NCBI RefSeq assembly: GCF_001045455.1
Contig: NZ_LFNE01000001.1
Span: 62,001 to 126,000 of the forward strand
Source: Chryseobacterium sp. FH2
Lineage (GTDB): Bacteria; Bacteroidota; Bacteroidia; Flavobacteriales; Weeksellaceae
Length of the DNA: 64,000 nt
Direction of reading: 5' to 3'
Below the pieces are notes generated by a model. It was given only the letters and a program-made list of their open reading frames with translations. It ran no database searches and was not told the origin of the DNA. The position numbers and the translations under genes are program-made. Shown here piece by piece: positions 17,068 through 25,797 of this stretch. Every line of letters begins with the position of its first letter. The first letter of the stretch is position 1.

Positions 17068-17627
17068 TGAAAGGCTTTATAATAATTTTAGGAATGTTTG
17101 TTGTATTTTCATGTAAAGCACAACAATTTCCTTTGAATACAGATTATGATGCGGTTCCGAGTAATGCGTATGTGAAAGATTTGAATAATGATTATGATCC
17201 ATATATTGGTACTTGGAAAACTACATTAGGAAATAAGGAAGTATACCTCAATGTTGCAAAGCAACAAAATAGAGAAATTAAATTGGTTTCCAAAACTTAC
17301 TTTAGTGATGTTTTGCTAATTAAATATAAAGTTGTTATAAATGGACAAATAATAGAAACTACAGAAAATAACTCTTTAGATAAAGTAAAAATTATTAGCG
17401 ATGGATTAGATTTAGATAATTCAGTAATTTTTACCACTTTAGGAGGAAAATGTATGGTTGGTTGGGGAACTATTCTACTGAAAAGTATTGATTCAACTCA
17501 TTTGAAATGGAATTATTTACCTGATTCAATGGTTATTACTAATAAAAATTGTTCAGATTACCCTACTAGTGGTATAAAAATAAATTTACCTTATGAGCCT
17601 GCTGATATAATTTTCACTAAACAATAA
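17067..17627 (+). CDS. DUF6705-like lipoprotein, array copy 7 (GTG start, fused junction)
   Basis: 186 aa; starts with GTG inside the 'TAGTGAAAG' sequence that opens the spacers at other junctions, so the start appears to have been created when the spacer was lost. The signal 'MKGFIIILGMFVVFSC' is two residues shorter than in other copies (Cys16). Core and C-terminal block are conserved, and the last ~75 bases are identical to copy 4. Probably translated by coupling to copy 6. Confidence 0.75.
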   Translation: MKGFIIILGMFVVFSCKAQQFPLNTDYDAVPSNAYVKDLNNDYDPYIGTWKTTLGNKEVYLNVAKQQNREIKLVSKTYFSDVLLIKYKVVINGQIIETTENNSLDKVKIISDGLDLDNSVIFTTLGGKCMVGWGTILLKSIDSTHLKWNYLPDSMVITNKNCSDYPTSGIKINLPYEPADIIFTKQ

Positions 17628-17738
17628 TGAAGAATAACCGCTGAAAAGCGGTTTTTAGTTTATAACAAAAGGATTGTAAAATAACCCTTATCAAAGAAGA
17701 ACTCCTAAAACACCAAATCCTTGTTAAAACAAAACATT
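17628..17738 (+). repeat. Array spacer 5: hairpin terminator plus degenerate tail
   Basis: Hairpin at 17636-17653. The tail relic is shortened and frame-broken: one frame reads 'TLIKEE' as in the full-length lipoprotein gene, then another frame gives 'TPKTPNPC' and stop at 17725-17727. Copy 8 follows 11 nt later. This relic resembles the full-length gene more than the other relics do. Confidence 0.75.
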
Positions 17739-18296
17739 ATGAAAAATAAAGCATTCTTATATTTACTAATTTCATTATTTTCAATTAGTTGTAAAGCACA
17801 ACAATATCCATTAAGTATAAAATATAGTCAAATTCCAAATAATGCGTATATAAAGGATATGAATAATGAATATATAGGAACTTGGAAATGTAGTTTTGGA
17901 AACAAAGAAATCTTCCTTTATATTACCAAACAGGAGGACAGATTAATAAAATTAATATCAAAAAGTTATCATAGTGACGTTTTACTGATAAAATATGAGA
18001 TATTAAGCAATAACCAGATAATTGAAAGTACAAAAAATTTTACTATTGATAAAATAAATATTACAAGCATGGGAAAGAGTAAAAATAATTCTGTAGTATT
18101 TAACTATGAAGGAGGAAAATGTCATGTAGGAAATGGTCTGATTTATTTGAAATATGTTGACTTGACTCATTTGAAATGGAATTTCAGACCTGACTCTGTT
18201 ATGTTGACGAATATAAACTGTCCAGATTATCCAGCTGGTGGTATAAAAATAAACTTGCCTTATGAGCCTTCTGATATAATTTTTACTAAACAATAA
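17739..18296 (+). CDS. DUF6705-like lipoprotein, array copy 8
   Basis: 185 aa; N-terminal 24 residues identical to copy 2 ('MKNKAFLYLLISLFSISC' and onward). The middle 'IFLYITKQEDRLIKLISKSYHSDVLLIKYEIL' and the block 'GGKCHVGNGLI' are typical; 'HLKWNFRPDS' and 'TNINCPDYP' deviate slightly. Last gene of the array. Function unknown. Confidence 0.8.
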   Translation: MKNKAFLYLLISLFSISCKAQQYPLSIKYSQIPNNAYIKDMNNEYIGTWKCSFGNKEIFLYITKQEDRLIKLISKSYHSDVLLIKYEILSNNQIIESTKNFTIDKINITSMGKSKNNSVVFNYEGGKCHVGNGLIYLKYVDLTHLKWNFRPDSVMLTNINCPDYPAGGIKINLPYEPSDIIFTKQ

Positions 18297-18477
18297 TGAA
18301 AGAATAACCGCTGAAAAGCGGTTTTTAGTTTATAACAAAAGGATTGTAAAGCAATCGTTAGGGGGCGGAAGATTTAAAAAATTTGATAATAAATATTCTC
18401 TTATCTATAGTGACTTAGATTTGTGTAATACTTCCGATACTATTACCATCAATTTTACAGATGCTACTAAAAACAAA
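18297..18477 (+). repeat. Array end: hairpin plus junction to an unrelated gene fragment
   Basis: Hairpin at 18306-18323 and the first bases of a tail relic ('KQSL' at 18349-18360), after which the same open frame switches to 'GGGRFKKFDNKYSLIYSDL' and continues as 'DLCNTSDTITINFTDATK'. This second part matches nothing else in the window and looks like the C-terminal end of another protein, without start codon. It runs into the terminator shared with serS. Confidence 0.65.
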
Positions 18478-18504
18478 ACCACCGAAAATATCGGTGGTTT
18501 TTTA
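18478..18504. terminator. Bidirectional terminator between array and serS
   Basis: 8-bp stem ACCACCGA/TCGGTGGT, AAATA loop, T-run on the plus strand and A-rich flank on the other side. Confidence 0.85.
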
Positions 18505-18520
18505 TGTAAATCTAAGTTGA

Positions 18521-19789
18521 TTAATTAATTACATCAAACCTTGCATATTCAGCAATCTTCTTAGGAAGCTTAATTCCCTCTTCTGTTTGGTTATTTTCAA
18601 GCAAAGCCGCCATAATTCTTGGTAAAGCCATCGCAGAACCATTCAAAGTATGGACTAATTGCGATTTTCCGTCTGCCTTATAACGGCATTTCAGTCTATT
18701 TGCCTGGAACGTTTCAAAGTTAGAAACAGAGCTTACTTCTAACCACATTTCCTGAGCTGCGCTCCAAACCTCAAAATCATAAGTCATTGCAGATGCAAAA
18801 CCTGTGTCTCCTCCACAAAGCCTTAAAACCCTGTAAGGAAGTTCAAGATCAGTCAGAATTTCTTTGATATGCTCCACCATTTCCTCTAAAACAGCATAAG
18901 AATTTTCGGGTTTTTCGATTCTTACAATTTCCACTTTTTCAAATTGGTGAAGACGGTTCAAACCTCTTACATGAGCTCCGTAGCTTCCTGCTTCTCTTCT
19001 GTAGCATTGGGAGAAAGCCGTATTTTTAATCGGAAGTTCTTTTTCGTCAAACAAAACATCACGATACAGATTCGTTACAGGAACTTCCGCAGTAGGAATC
19101 AGGTACAACTTATCTTCATTCACATAATACATCTGCCCTTCTTTATCAGGCAATTGCCCTGTTCCATATCCGGAAGCTTCGTTGATAACGTGAGGAGGAT
19201 TTACTTCCATATATCCTTTCTCAACATTTTTATCTAAAAAATATTGAACTAAAGCTCTCTGCAATCTTGCTCCTTTATTCAAATAAACAGGAAAACCTGC
19301 TCCTGCAATTTTTACTCCTAATTCAAAATCGATAAGGTTATATTTTTTTGCCAGTTCCCAGTGAGGAATTGCTCCTTCACCAAGCCCTTTTACATCGTGA
19401 GACTGGTAAATAATTTCGTTATCATCCGCAGACGCACCATTCTTTACCAACTCATTCGGAATATTTGGAAGCTGATATAAAATATCCAGTAAAGCTGCTT
19501 CTTTAGCCTCTAACTGAGTTTTCAATTCTGAGCTCGACTCTTTATATTGTGCTGTTTTAGATTTTGCAGATTCAGCTTCTTCTTTTTTTCCTTCTTTCAT
19601 TAACATTCCGATTTCCTTGGAAATTTTATTGATTTCTGAAAGTTGAGAATCTAATTCAAACTGAATTTTTTTTCTTTCTTCGTCAGTAGCAATAGCCTCG
19701 TCTACCAACTCAAGATTCTTGAATTGTCTTTTCTTAAGACCTTCTAAAACGCGCTCCTTATTGTCGCGCAAAAAATTGACTTGTAACAT
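18521..19789 (-). CDS. serS: Serine-tRNA ligase
   Basis: 422 aa class II aminoacyl-tRNA synthetase. An N-terminal coiled-coil arm (about residues 25-105, rich in Lys/Glu) precedes the catalytic domain with motif 2 'NTAFSQCYRREAGSYG' and motif 3 'NGSAMALPRIMAALLENNQ'. Length and motifs are complete. A TAAATTTG -7 element lies upstream on the minus strand (19845-19852). Housekeeping gene that borders the accessory array. Confidence 0.97.
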   Translation of the reverse strand: MLQVNFLRDNKERVLEGLKKRQFKNLELVDEAIATDEERKKIQFELDSQLSEINKISKEIGMLMKEGKKEEAESAKSKTAQYKESSSELKTQLEAKEAALLDILYQLPNIPNELVKNGASADDNEIIYQSHDVKGLGEGAIPHWELAKKYNLIDFELGVKIAGAGFPVYLNKGARLQRALVQYFLDKNVEKGYMEVNPPHVINEASGYGTGQLPDKEGQMYYVNEDKLYLIPTAEVPVTNLYRDVLFDEKELPIKNTAFSQCYRREAGSYGAHVRGLNRLHQFEKVEIVRIEKPENSYAVLEEMVEHIKEILTDLELPYRVLRLCGGDTGFASAMTYDFEVWSAAQEMWLEVSSVSNFETFQANRLKCRYKADGKSQLVHTLNGSAMALPRIMAALLENNQTEEGIKLPKKIAEYARFDVIN

Positions 19790-19857
19790 TTTATTTAGAT
19801 GTTAGTTATTAGAATGTTAGACATTTAAAATGCCAACAGTTTTGCAAATTTATAAAA

Positions 19858-20367
19858 TTATTTTACGATCGTAACGACATTCGGAACATTTGGCTCTTTC
19901 GTAAATTTAAGTTCATTGTTATAAAAAACTTTCGAAACCTCAAATACAGAAGGTGTCCAGTGATATTGAATTTTAAGCCTGTCTGTCGTTATTTCAGTAG
20001 TGCTGTCTGTTATTGGTCTGGATAACCTTAAATCGATTTCCGACTCGTATGTTCTGTCTTCCGGACTTATGGAATCTATCGTAATCCTCTTTGCCCCGGC
20101 AAGATATTCAATATAATAAACGGAATCTGTAGTCATCTTTAATGAATATGTTGTAACGGGTGCCACATCCTGCGTTCCATTTACATCATTCATAGAAATA
20201 GACGTGTAAGAACCTGACTTGGTACTGTTTAATAAATCCTGTCCCGCACTGTTTTTTATATAAAGATTGAATATCTGATCTATCTTCTGCAAAGAATCTT
20301 CATCCCTCCCGCAACTTGTCAATGCGAAAAGTATAATCAGTATTCCAAAAGCTACATTTTTTTTCAT
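19858..20367 (-). CDS. Putative lipoprotein
   Basis: 169 aa from the ATG at 20367; the TTG codons just upstream overlap a TATCTTTG -7 element (20377-20384 minus) and are unlikely starts. The signal ends 'ILFALTSCGRDEDS', with acidic residues after the Cys as in Bacteroidota surface-export signals. The rest is strand-rich with no recognised domain. It follows the flippase gene by 18 bp but probably has its own promoter. Confidence 0.75.
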   Translation of the reverse strand: MKKNVAFGILIILFALTSCGRDEDSLQKIDQIFNLYIKNSAGQDLLNSTKSGSYTSISMNDVNGTQDVAPVTTYSLKMTTDSVYYIEYLAGAKRITIDSISPEDRTYESEIDLRLSRPITDSTTEITTDRLKIQYHWTPSVFEVSKVFYNNELKFTKEPNVPNVVTIVK

Positions 20368-20385
20368 TTCCAACAAAGATAAAAC

Positions 20386-21633
20386 TTATTTTAAATCTTT
20401 CAGGTATTTATGAAAGAAGTAGGCCAGAATAAAGCCTGAGCAAAGTAATGTAACCGAAACACTTATTGTCATCCCTAAAATTTGGTATTTTGGCACTAAA
20501 ATAAAGGCTAAAACCACAAGTAAAATCAACGAAAAGAAAGAGCATTTCGTATTTAACGACATTTTCCCGACCGCAGACAAAAGGTTTCCGTACAGATTTC
20601 TAAACAGAATATTCATCAAAAAAGTAAACAGGAAAATAATGAAAAGTAAATAGTTATCAGAATAATTTTCGCTAAACAACATTTTCAGAATAAATTTACT
20701 TAAAACCGTACAAACGATAAAAATCACAATACAGACAGGGATAAACAGTTTATAATATCCTGAAATATAGTTTTTTAAAAATAATTTATTTGTGTAATTT
20801 TTAGCCAAAACCGGAAAATCACTCTGCATAAAGGCTAAGGCTAAAAAAGTAACATTCGACGGAATTAAAATTGCAACACGGTAACTTGCTACCGAGCTTT
20901 CATTTAATAAAAATCCTAACAAAAGAATATCCGCTGAAAATAAGGCATCAGATAAAATTGTCGTTCCGGAAGTATGAACGGCATAACTCCAAATTTCTTT
21001 TGAATTAAAAAACGATGGTAATTTTGGAACAGGAAAGGTTGAAACTTTAAGCCAGAACAAAGATAAAAACGGAGCCAGCGCAATGGCAAACAAATATCCT
21101 TTTAGTTGAAAAAAATAGCTCAAAACCAAAAGAATGGCCAGCCCTAAAACATTTACCACATTATTTACTTTCGCAAATTCTTTGTTTTTATTATTAATTC
21201 TAAGTTCAGACTGAATAAAATAAAAGAAATAAAAACCAATAAATCTTATGGAAAAAAATAAAAATATCCAGAAAATATCTTCATACTTTTTAATGTAAAA
21301 AAAGCTGCATCCAAGAAAAATAACGGTTAATATGAGCTGATAAATAAATCCTCTAATCAACAGATAACCAGAAAGCTGTTTCTTTAAAATATCACTGTCT
21401 GCAACGGAGCCAAATCTCAGCAAACTCTGATAACTCCCCAAACCTGTACAAGAAGCAAATGCAGCAAAAAGAGCCGCAACAATACTCATCATTCCAAAAT
21501 CACGTTCCGGCAGAAGTTTAATAATAAAAAGTGACGATAAAAAAGCGCAGATCTTACCAAGCAGCAAAGAAACAAGAACATATTGCCCTTGATTATTGAA
21601 AAAATTCTTTAAAAACTGCAAGCCTCCTTTCAT
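20386..21633 (-). CDS. Polysaccharide flippase (Wzx/MATE-like)
   Basis: 415 aa with about twelve membrane helices and the opening 'LVSLLLGKICAFLSSLFIIKLLPERDFGMMSIV', typical of polysaccharide biosynthesis (RfbX/Wzx) proteins that move lipid-linked oligosaccharides across the inner membrane. It is the last gene of a three-gene set with the asparagine-synthase-like and glycosyltransferase genes, 3 bp from its neighbour, which supports a surface polysaccharide role. Confidence 0.85.
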   Translation of the reverse strand: MKGGLQFLKNFFNNQGQYVLVSLLLGKICAFLSSLFIIKLLPERDFGMMSIVAALFAAFASCTGLGSYQSLLRFGSVADSDILKKQLSGYLLIRGFIYQLILTVIFLGCSFFYIKKYEDIFWIFLFFSIRFIGFYFFYFIQSELRINNKNKEFAKVNNVVNVLGLAILLVLSYFFQLKGYLFAIALAPFLSLFWLKVSTFPVPKLPSFFNSKEIWSYAVHTSGTTILSDALFSADILLLGFLLNESSVASYRVAILIPSNVTFLALAFMQSDFPVLAKNYTNKLFLKNYISGYYKLFIPVCIVIFIVCTVLSKFILKMLFSENYSDNYLLFIIFLFTFLMNILFRNLYGNLLSAVGKMSLNTKCSFFSLILLVVLAFILVPKYQILGMTISVSVTLLCSGFILAYFFHKYLKDLK

Positions 21634-21636
21634 TCA

Positions 21637-23286
21637 TCAAAAATACAGTTTAAAAATAGATAAAATATTAACAGCCTGACATTTGTGATAAAAAGTCTTT
21701 TGAGAAAATAAATTAGTTACCTCTTCTCTCAGCTCAGGATAGGACTCTAATCTTCCTATATTTTCATTAAAGTAATGCTGATAATAATTTTGAATATCAG
21801 GAGTCGAATCAAAATAATATTGATAAGGATACATACTGGCCTTTTCAGGTGATTTTAAAATCTTATTATACAAAAACAAATACCCGTTTTTCAAAAATTT
21901 ATCCCCGAATTTCACTTTCCAATGGGCATCCGGTTTCATTAAAGTTCGTTCCCAGGTATATTTTGCAGCTTCTTTACAATGCTTTGCCATCCATTCAAAA
22001 TAAAACATGTGCTTATATTTCCATTTTTCCGGAAGGCTTAAAGATAATGTAATAAAATCCTTTGTCATGAAAGGAGAAAGATGATAAGCTTTCTGTTGTA
22101 ATACCTGAGTTCCAAGAACTGTCCTATTGTAAGCCAGATTTTTCAGTAAAAAGATTTCTTCTCTTTCATAGTTTGACATGACTTTTTTCAAGTCAGACTG
22201 AATCTTCGGAAGAAAATTCTGATTAACGATAATTTTATATGCTGTAGGAGATTTTGCTCTCGGTTCAGAATTGAATCCTCCTAAAATCCCGTCACCTATC
22301 TGCCCGCCATGAAAAATTGCAAAATCACGGAAAGAAAGATTATCCAATGCATACTGCACATGAATTCCACCCGAATAAACACTCGTTCCTTCCGAGATTG
22401 TGGTAAGTTGATCTATTTTTTTAAGAAAACTTCCATCATCCAATGGAATAAATTCATAGGGTAATTTGTAATCAGAAGCAATTTCTCTTGAAATTTTTTC
22501 ATCAAGATATCCCGAATGCGAAAAGCAAAGCGCACATCCAATGTCAAATTTATTTTGAATGGCATAAAACATTGCCATTCTGCTATCTAATCCCCCGCTT
22601 AAAAACGCTAGATGAGAAGTATTTAATTCATTATCTTTTTCATATTCCCATTTTACAGCTTCAGTGAAAATCTCGTGAATATCATTAACGGCATTTTTTT
22701 TGGTTTTAGAATAATATCCAATTTCAGAAACATTAAAGTATTCTTTTTCGCTCATTGTATTGCTTTCACAATCAATTTCCAAAAAGCAGGAATCTGAAAT
22801 TTTATAAACATTTTCAATGGGAGTCCTATCTTCCAAGAGGTTTCCAATAGCCAGCAACTGATACAGAGAAATCATATCCGGAGTCAGAGAAATACCATTT
22901 TCTTTCATAGTTTTACTCAATCTTACCAAATCTGAATCTGCAAAAAATTTGTCGTTTATGTGAGTATAAAAAACTCTTTGCGTAGAAGTAGGATTGGTAA
23001 AAACCAACATTTTTTGATTTTGCTTATCCCAAATACAGCCCCTAAACTCACCCTCCAGCTGCTGAAAAACCCGCCAATTGTTTTCCAAATAATTTTTAAC
23101 TAAATAATTCTGAAAACTACCTGATGAATGTTTAAGTAAATCTTTTTTATTCAGAACAATTCCTTCAAGGACAATATCAACCTCGGGTGTTTCTATGAAA
23201 ATTGAATCATAATAAGTCCCATGTTCAAAATAATACTTAATTTGAACCTGTCCCTTATGAATAAATACAGAAAATCCCTTTGTCAT
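21637..23286 (-). CDS. Asparagine-synthase-like protein without the glutaminase Cys
   Basis: 549 aa with an N-terminal Ntn-type domain and a C-terminal AsnB ATP-pyrophosphatase domain carrying the PP-loop 'LAFLSGGLDSRMAM' (about residues 225-240). Residue 2 is Thr, not the Cys nucleophile of class II glutamine amidotransferases, so free glutamine hydrolysis is unlikely. Homologues in polysaccharide clusters are thought to amidate or otherwise activate a carboxyl group of a sugar. It overlaps the glycosyltransferase gene by one base. Substrate unknown. Confidence 0.8.
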   Translation of the reverse strand: MTKGFSVFIHKGQVQIKYYFEHGTYYDSIFIETPEVDIVLEGIVLNKKDLLKHSSGSFQNYLVKNYLENNWRVFQQLEGEFRGCIWDKQNQKMLVFTNPTSTQRVFYTHINDKFFADSDLVRLSKTMKENGISLTPDMISLYQLLAIGNLLEDRTPIENVYKISDSCFLEIDCESNTMSEKEYFNVSEIGYYSKTKKNAVNDIHEIFTEAVKWEYEKDNELNTSHLAFLSGGLDSRMAMFYAIQNKFDIGCALCFSHSGYLDEKISREIASDYKLPYEFIPLDDGSFLKKIDQLTTISEGTSVYSGGIHVQYALDNLSFRDFAIFHGGQIGDGILGGFNSEPRAKSPTAYKIIVNQNFLPKIQSDLKKVMSNYEREEIFLLKNLAYNRTVLGTQVLQQKAYHLSPFMTKDFITLSLSLPEKWKYKHMFYFEWMAKHCKEAAKYTWERTLMKPDAHWKVKFGDKFLKNGYLFLYNKILKSPEKASMYPYQYYFDSTPDIQNYYQHYFNENIGRLESYPELREEVTNLFSQKTFYHKCQAVNILSIFKLYF

Positions 23287-24401
23287 TATATTACTTTCTG
23301 ATAAATTTCAATGAATTTTTTTCCAATCGTATCTTGGGAGAAAGTCTTTTCAGCATATTTTACCAATTCATTTTTGCCGCAAAAAAAACTGTGGTCTGAT
23401 AACATTTTTATCATAGCCTGCTCGAGTAGATTTTCATCAGCATTATCCAGAAGTATTCCGCTGTTTTCCGGGAAAAATTCAGAGATACCACCTACATTTG
23501 TTGAGATTACCTTTATTCCGCTCGCAAACGATTCTGCGATTACACATGGCTGGTTTTCATCATCACTGAAAAGGATAAAACAATCTGCATTATACATTCT
23601 TTGAGATACCTGCTTCAAAGTTTGCATCCCAAACACATCAATATTATTTTGTAAATTTTCTTTCTCTACCATACGCTTCAGTTCTGAGAAATCACCGTCT
23701 CCACCTATTTGTAAGGTAAAGTTATAACCTCTTTTCAGGAGGCTGATGGCTACTTTTACAATTTTATCTGCATTTTTCCTAGGGATCAGGCTAGAAATAT
23801 GAATGAAGCCAAAAAGACTATTCTCTGTTAATCTGGGATAGAAAAGGTGCGTGTCTACTACATTCGGCACGACGACCATCGGTTTTTTAACGCCTATATT
23901 TTCTATTCCTTTTTTCAAATCTTCGCTCACAGGACAGATTACAGATGCTTGATTTCCGATATATTTAGCTATCTTCTTAATTTTGAAGGATGTAGTATTG
24001 TAATTTTTTTTTCTTAAAGCCGTCCAATGTTCTGTAACAATAAAAGGAATTTTATACTTCTTTTTAAGATAAACAGCAAAAAGCATATTATTATGAAGAA
24101 CATTGGCGTGAACCAAATCAGGTTTTTGCATTCTTTGGAACCCTTTTTTATATGCCTTTATCCTTCTCATAAAATTGAGAACAGGATTATTCGTATTTTT
24201 ATAATATACTATGAGTGTCCTGATTCCATTGATTATTTTATCATCAAAAGCGAAAGTTTCTTTCTGATTAAAATCCCCTATTGCGTGGAGTATTTCAACA
24301 TCAGTAAACTTTGCGACCGCCTCAGCGTGCCGTTGTACAAAATTGCCGTTTGTGGGCTCCAGTTTATTTGGAAACCAGGATGAAATAAAAAGTATTTTCA
24401 A
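23286..24401 (-). CDS. Glycosyltransferase family 4
   Basis: 371 aa GT-B enzyme: N-terminal domain opening 'MKILFISSWFPNKLEPTNGNFVQRHAEAV', then the nucleotide-sugar-binding half with 'FGFIHISSLIPRKNADKIV', 'LQIGGDGDFSELKRMV' and 'ENQPCVIAESFASGIKVISTNVGGISE', which includes the E-x7-E motif. Start is a TTG; no in-frame ATG exists upstream. First gene of the polysaccharide set. Confidence 0.88.
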   Translation of the reverse strand: MKILFISSWFPNKLEPTNGNFVQRHAEAVAKFTDVEILHAIGDFNQKETFAFDDKIINGIRTLIVYYKNTNNPVLNFMRRIKAYKKGFQRMQKPDLVHANVLHNNMLFAVYLKKKYKIPFIVTEHWTALRKKNYNTTSFKIKKIAKYIGNQASVICPVSEDLKKGIENIGVKKPMVVVPNVVDTHLFYPRLTENSLFGFIHISSLIPRKNADKIVKVAISLLKRGYNFTLQIGGDGDFSELKRMVEKENLQNNIDVFGMQTLKQVSQRMYNADCFILFSDDENQPCVIAESFASGIKVISTNVGGISEFFPENSGILLDNADENLLEQAMIKMLSDHSFFCGKNELVKYAEKTFSQDTIGKKFIEIYQKVI

Positions 24402-24407
24402 CGGAAA

Positions 24408-24896
24408 TTATTTTATAGACGCAGCCCAGCTTTTTTCGAATGGTAAAACAAAATGACTCAGAAAATCTAAATATGTATTTTTGGAAAAATCAAACACATC
24501 AATATCCTTAGATAATTCCCCGTTCCTGATTTTTGTTTTAAAATCAATAAGCTTTAATGTTTTTACCTCACCATTTTCAATAAAGCTGGCTTTCATTCTG
24601 TCGAATAAACCTAGCTGATACTCTTCATCAATCTCCCTCATTATCTTTCCCAAAGCATCTATACTGCAGCCGGAAGCCAACTCTTTTTCCTCATCTACAC
24701 AGATAATGATAAATTGATTTTTCTCAATCTTAAAAGACGAAGAAAGCGGCTTTCCATGAGCCGCCCAGGTTGCCAGGAAATCAAATAGTTTTTCGGTAAT
24801 CATTTTTGCTTCTTTCGTTTCAAAAGGTCTTGAAGCAGGATATATAATAACTCTATAGTCGTTTGTCTCTACAATACTTGATTCTTCAATTTTCAT
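24408..24896 (-). CDS. Conserved cytoplasmic protein of unknown function (~160 aa)
   Basis: 162 aa, no signal peptide. Contains 'VIIYPASRPFETKEAKMITEKLFDFLATWAAHGKPLSSSFKI' and 'IICVDEEKELASGCSIDALGKIMREID', a family found throughout Flavobacteriia. Database entries often call it 'ABC transporter ATPase', but no Walker motifs are visible, so that name is not supported. It precedes the glycosyltransferase gene by 6 bp and may be co-transcribed with it. Confidence 0.75.
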   Translation of the reverse strand: MKIEESSIVETNDYRVIIYPASRPFETKEAKMITEKLFDFLATWAAHGKPLSSSFKIEKNQFIIICVDEEKELASGCSIDALGKIMREIDEEYQLGLFDRMKASFIENGEVKTLKLIDFKTKIRNGELSKDIDVFDFSKNTYLDFLSHFVLPFEKSWAASIK

Positions 24897-25011
24897 TGCC
24901 GATAAATTTAAAGTATAAAATTATGAATTATAATTGACTTATGCTTTTTTTAAACAATAAAACCCAAGATTATTCTTGAGTTCTATTTATATATTTTTCA
25001 ATAAATTACCT

Positions 25012-25797
25012 TTATAAATCTTCTGCTTCAGCAAGGAGCTCTACGATGTCTTTTACAGCCACTTCTTCATTCTTATTAAAATGTTTCACACCATCTGTCA
25101 TCATTGTATTACAGAAAGGACAGCCTGTTGCAATTACTTTCGGTTCAAAAGACAGAGCTTCTTCCGTTCTTTCGATATTAATGTCTTTATTTCCTTTTTC
25201 AGGTTCTTTAAACATCTGCGCACCTCCAGCTCCACAGCAGAGCCCATTTGTTTTGCAACGCTTCATTTCAACAAGCTCGGCATCCAGCTTTTCTAAAAGC
25301 ATTCTTGGAGCTTCATATTCATCGTTTGCTCTTCCCAAGTAACAAGGGTCATGGAAAGTAATTTTTTTCCCTTTAAAAGCTCCTCCTTCAATTTTCAATC
25401 TGCCCTCTTCCATGAGTTTTTTAAGGAATTGAGTATGATGAATTACTTCAAAATTACCTCCTAAGCTGGGATATTCATTTTTAAGTGTATTAAAACAATG
25501 CGGACAAGCCGTTACGATTCTTTTTACTTCATAAGCATTTAGGACTTCAATATTTGTAAGAGCCATCATCTGGAAAACAAATTCATTCCCCGCACGTTTT
25601 GCCGGATCACCCGTACAGCTTTCTTCCTGTCCTAAAACGGCAAACTCGACTCCTATTTTATTAAGTATCTTGCAAAATGCTTTCGTAATTTTCTTTGCAC
25701 GGTCATCAAAACTTCCCGCACAGCCAACCCAAAACAAAACTTCTGGTGATTTTCCTTCGGCAGCATATTCTGCCATTGTTTTTATATTGAAATCCAT
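25012..25797 (-). CDS. CCG-domain (Fe-S)-binding oxidoreductase subunit (HdrB/LutA-like)
   Basis: 261 aa with two cysteine-rich CCG motifs: 'VTACPHCFNTLKNEYP...HDPCYLGR' and 'CKTNGLCCGAGGAQM...ATGCPFCNTMM'. Such domains bind a non-cubane Fe-S cluster in heterodisulfide-reductase B, glycolate oxidase and lactate utilisation proteins. The membrane-bound Fe-S protein 357 bp upstream is its likely partner, forming an electron-transfer complex of unknown substrate. Confidence 0.88.
   Translation of the reverse strand: MDFNIKTMAEYAAEGKSPEVLFWVGCAGSFDDRAKKITKAFCKILNKIGVEFAVLGQEESCTGDPAKRAGNEFVFQMMALTNIEVLNAYEVKRIVTACPHCFNTLKNEYPSLGGNFEVIHHTQFLKKLMEEGRLKIEGGAFKGKKITFHDPCYLGRANDEYEAPRMLLEKLDAELVEMKRCKTNGLCCGAGGAQMFKEPEKGNKDINIERTEEALSFEPKVIATGCPFCNTMMTDGVKHFNKNEEVAVKDIVELLAEAEDL

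Noticed and set aside
13589..18323. The six-fold AACCGCT hairpin as a CRISPR-like array
   Set aside because: The repeats are 550-1950 bp apart with genes between them, not short regular spacers; they act as terminators.
13632..18360. The orphan tails as small genes
   Set aside because: They have no start codon or ribosome binding site, and their similarity to the 3' end of the leading gene explains them better as relics.
24408..24896. 'ABC transporter ATPase' as the name for the 162-aa protein
   Set aside because: No Walker A, Walker B or ABC signature is present; the name is probably an inherited mis-annotation.
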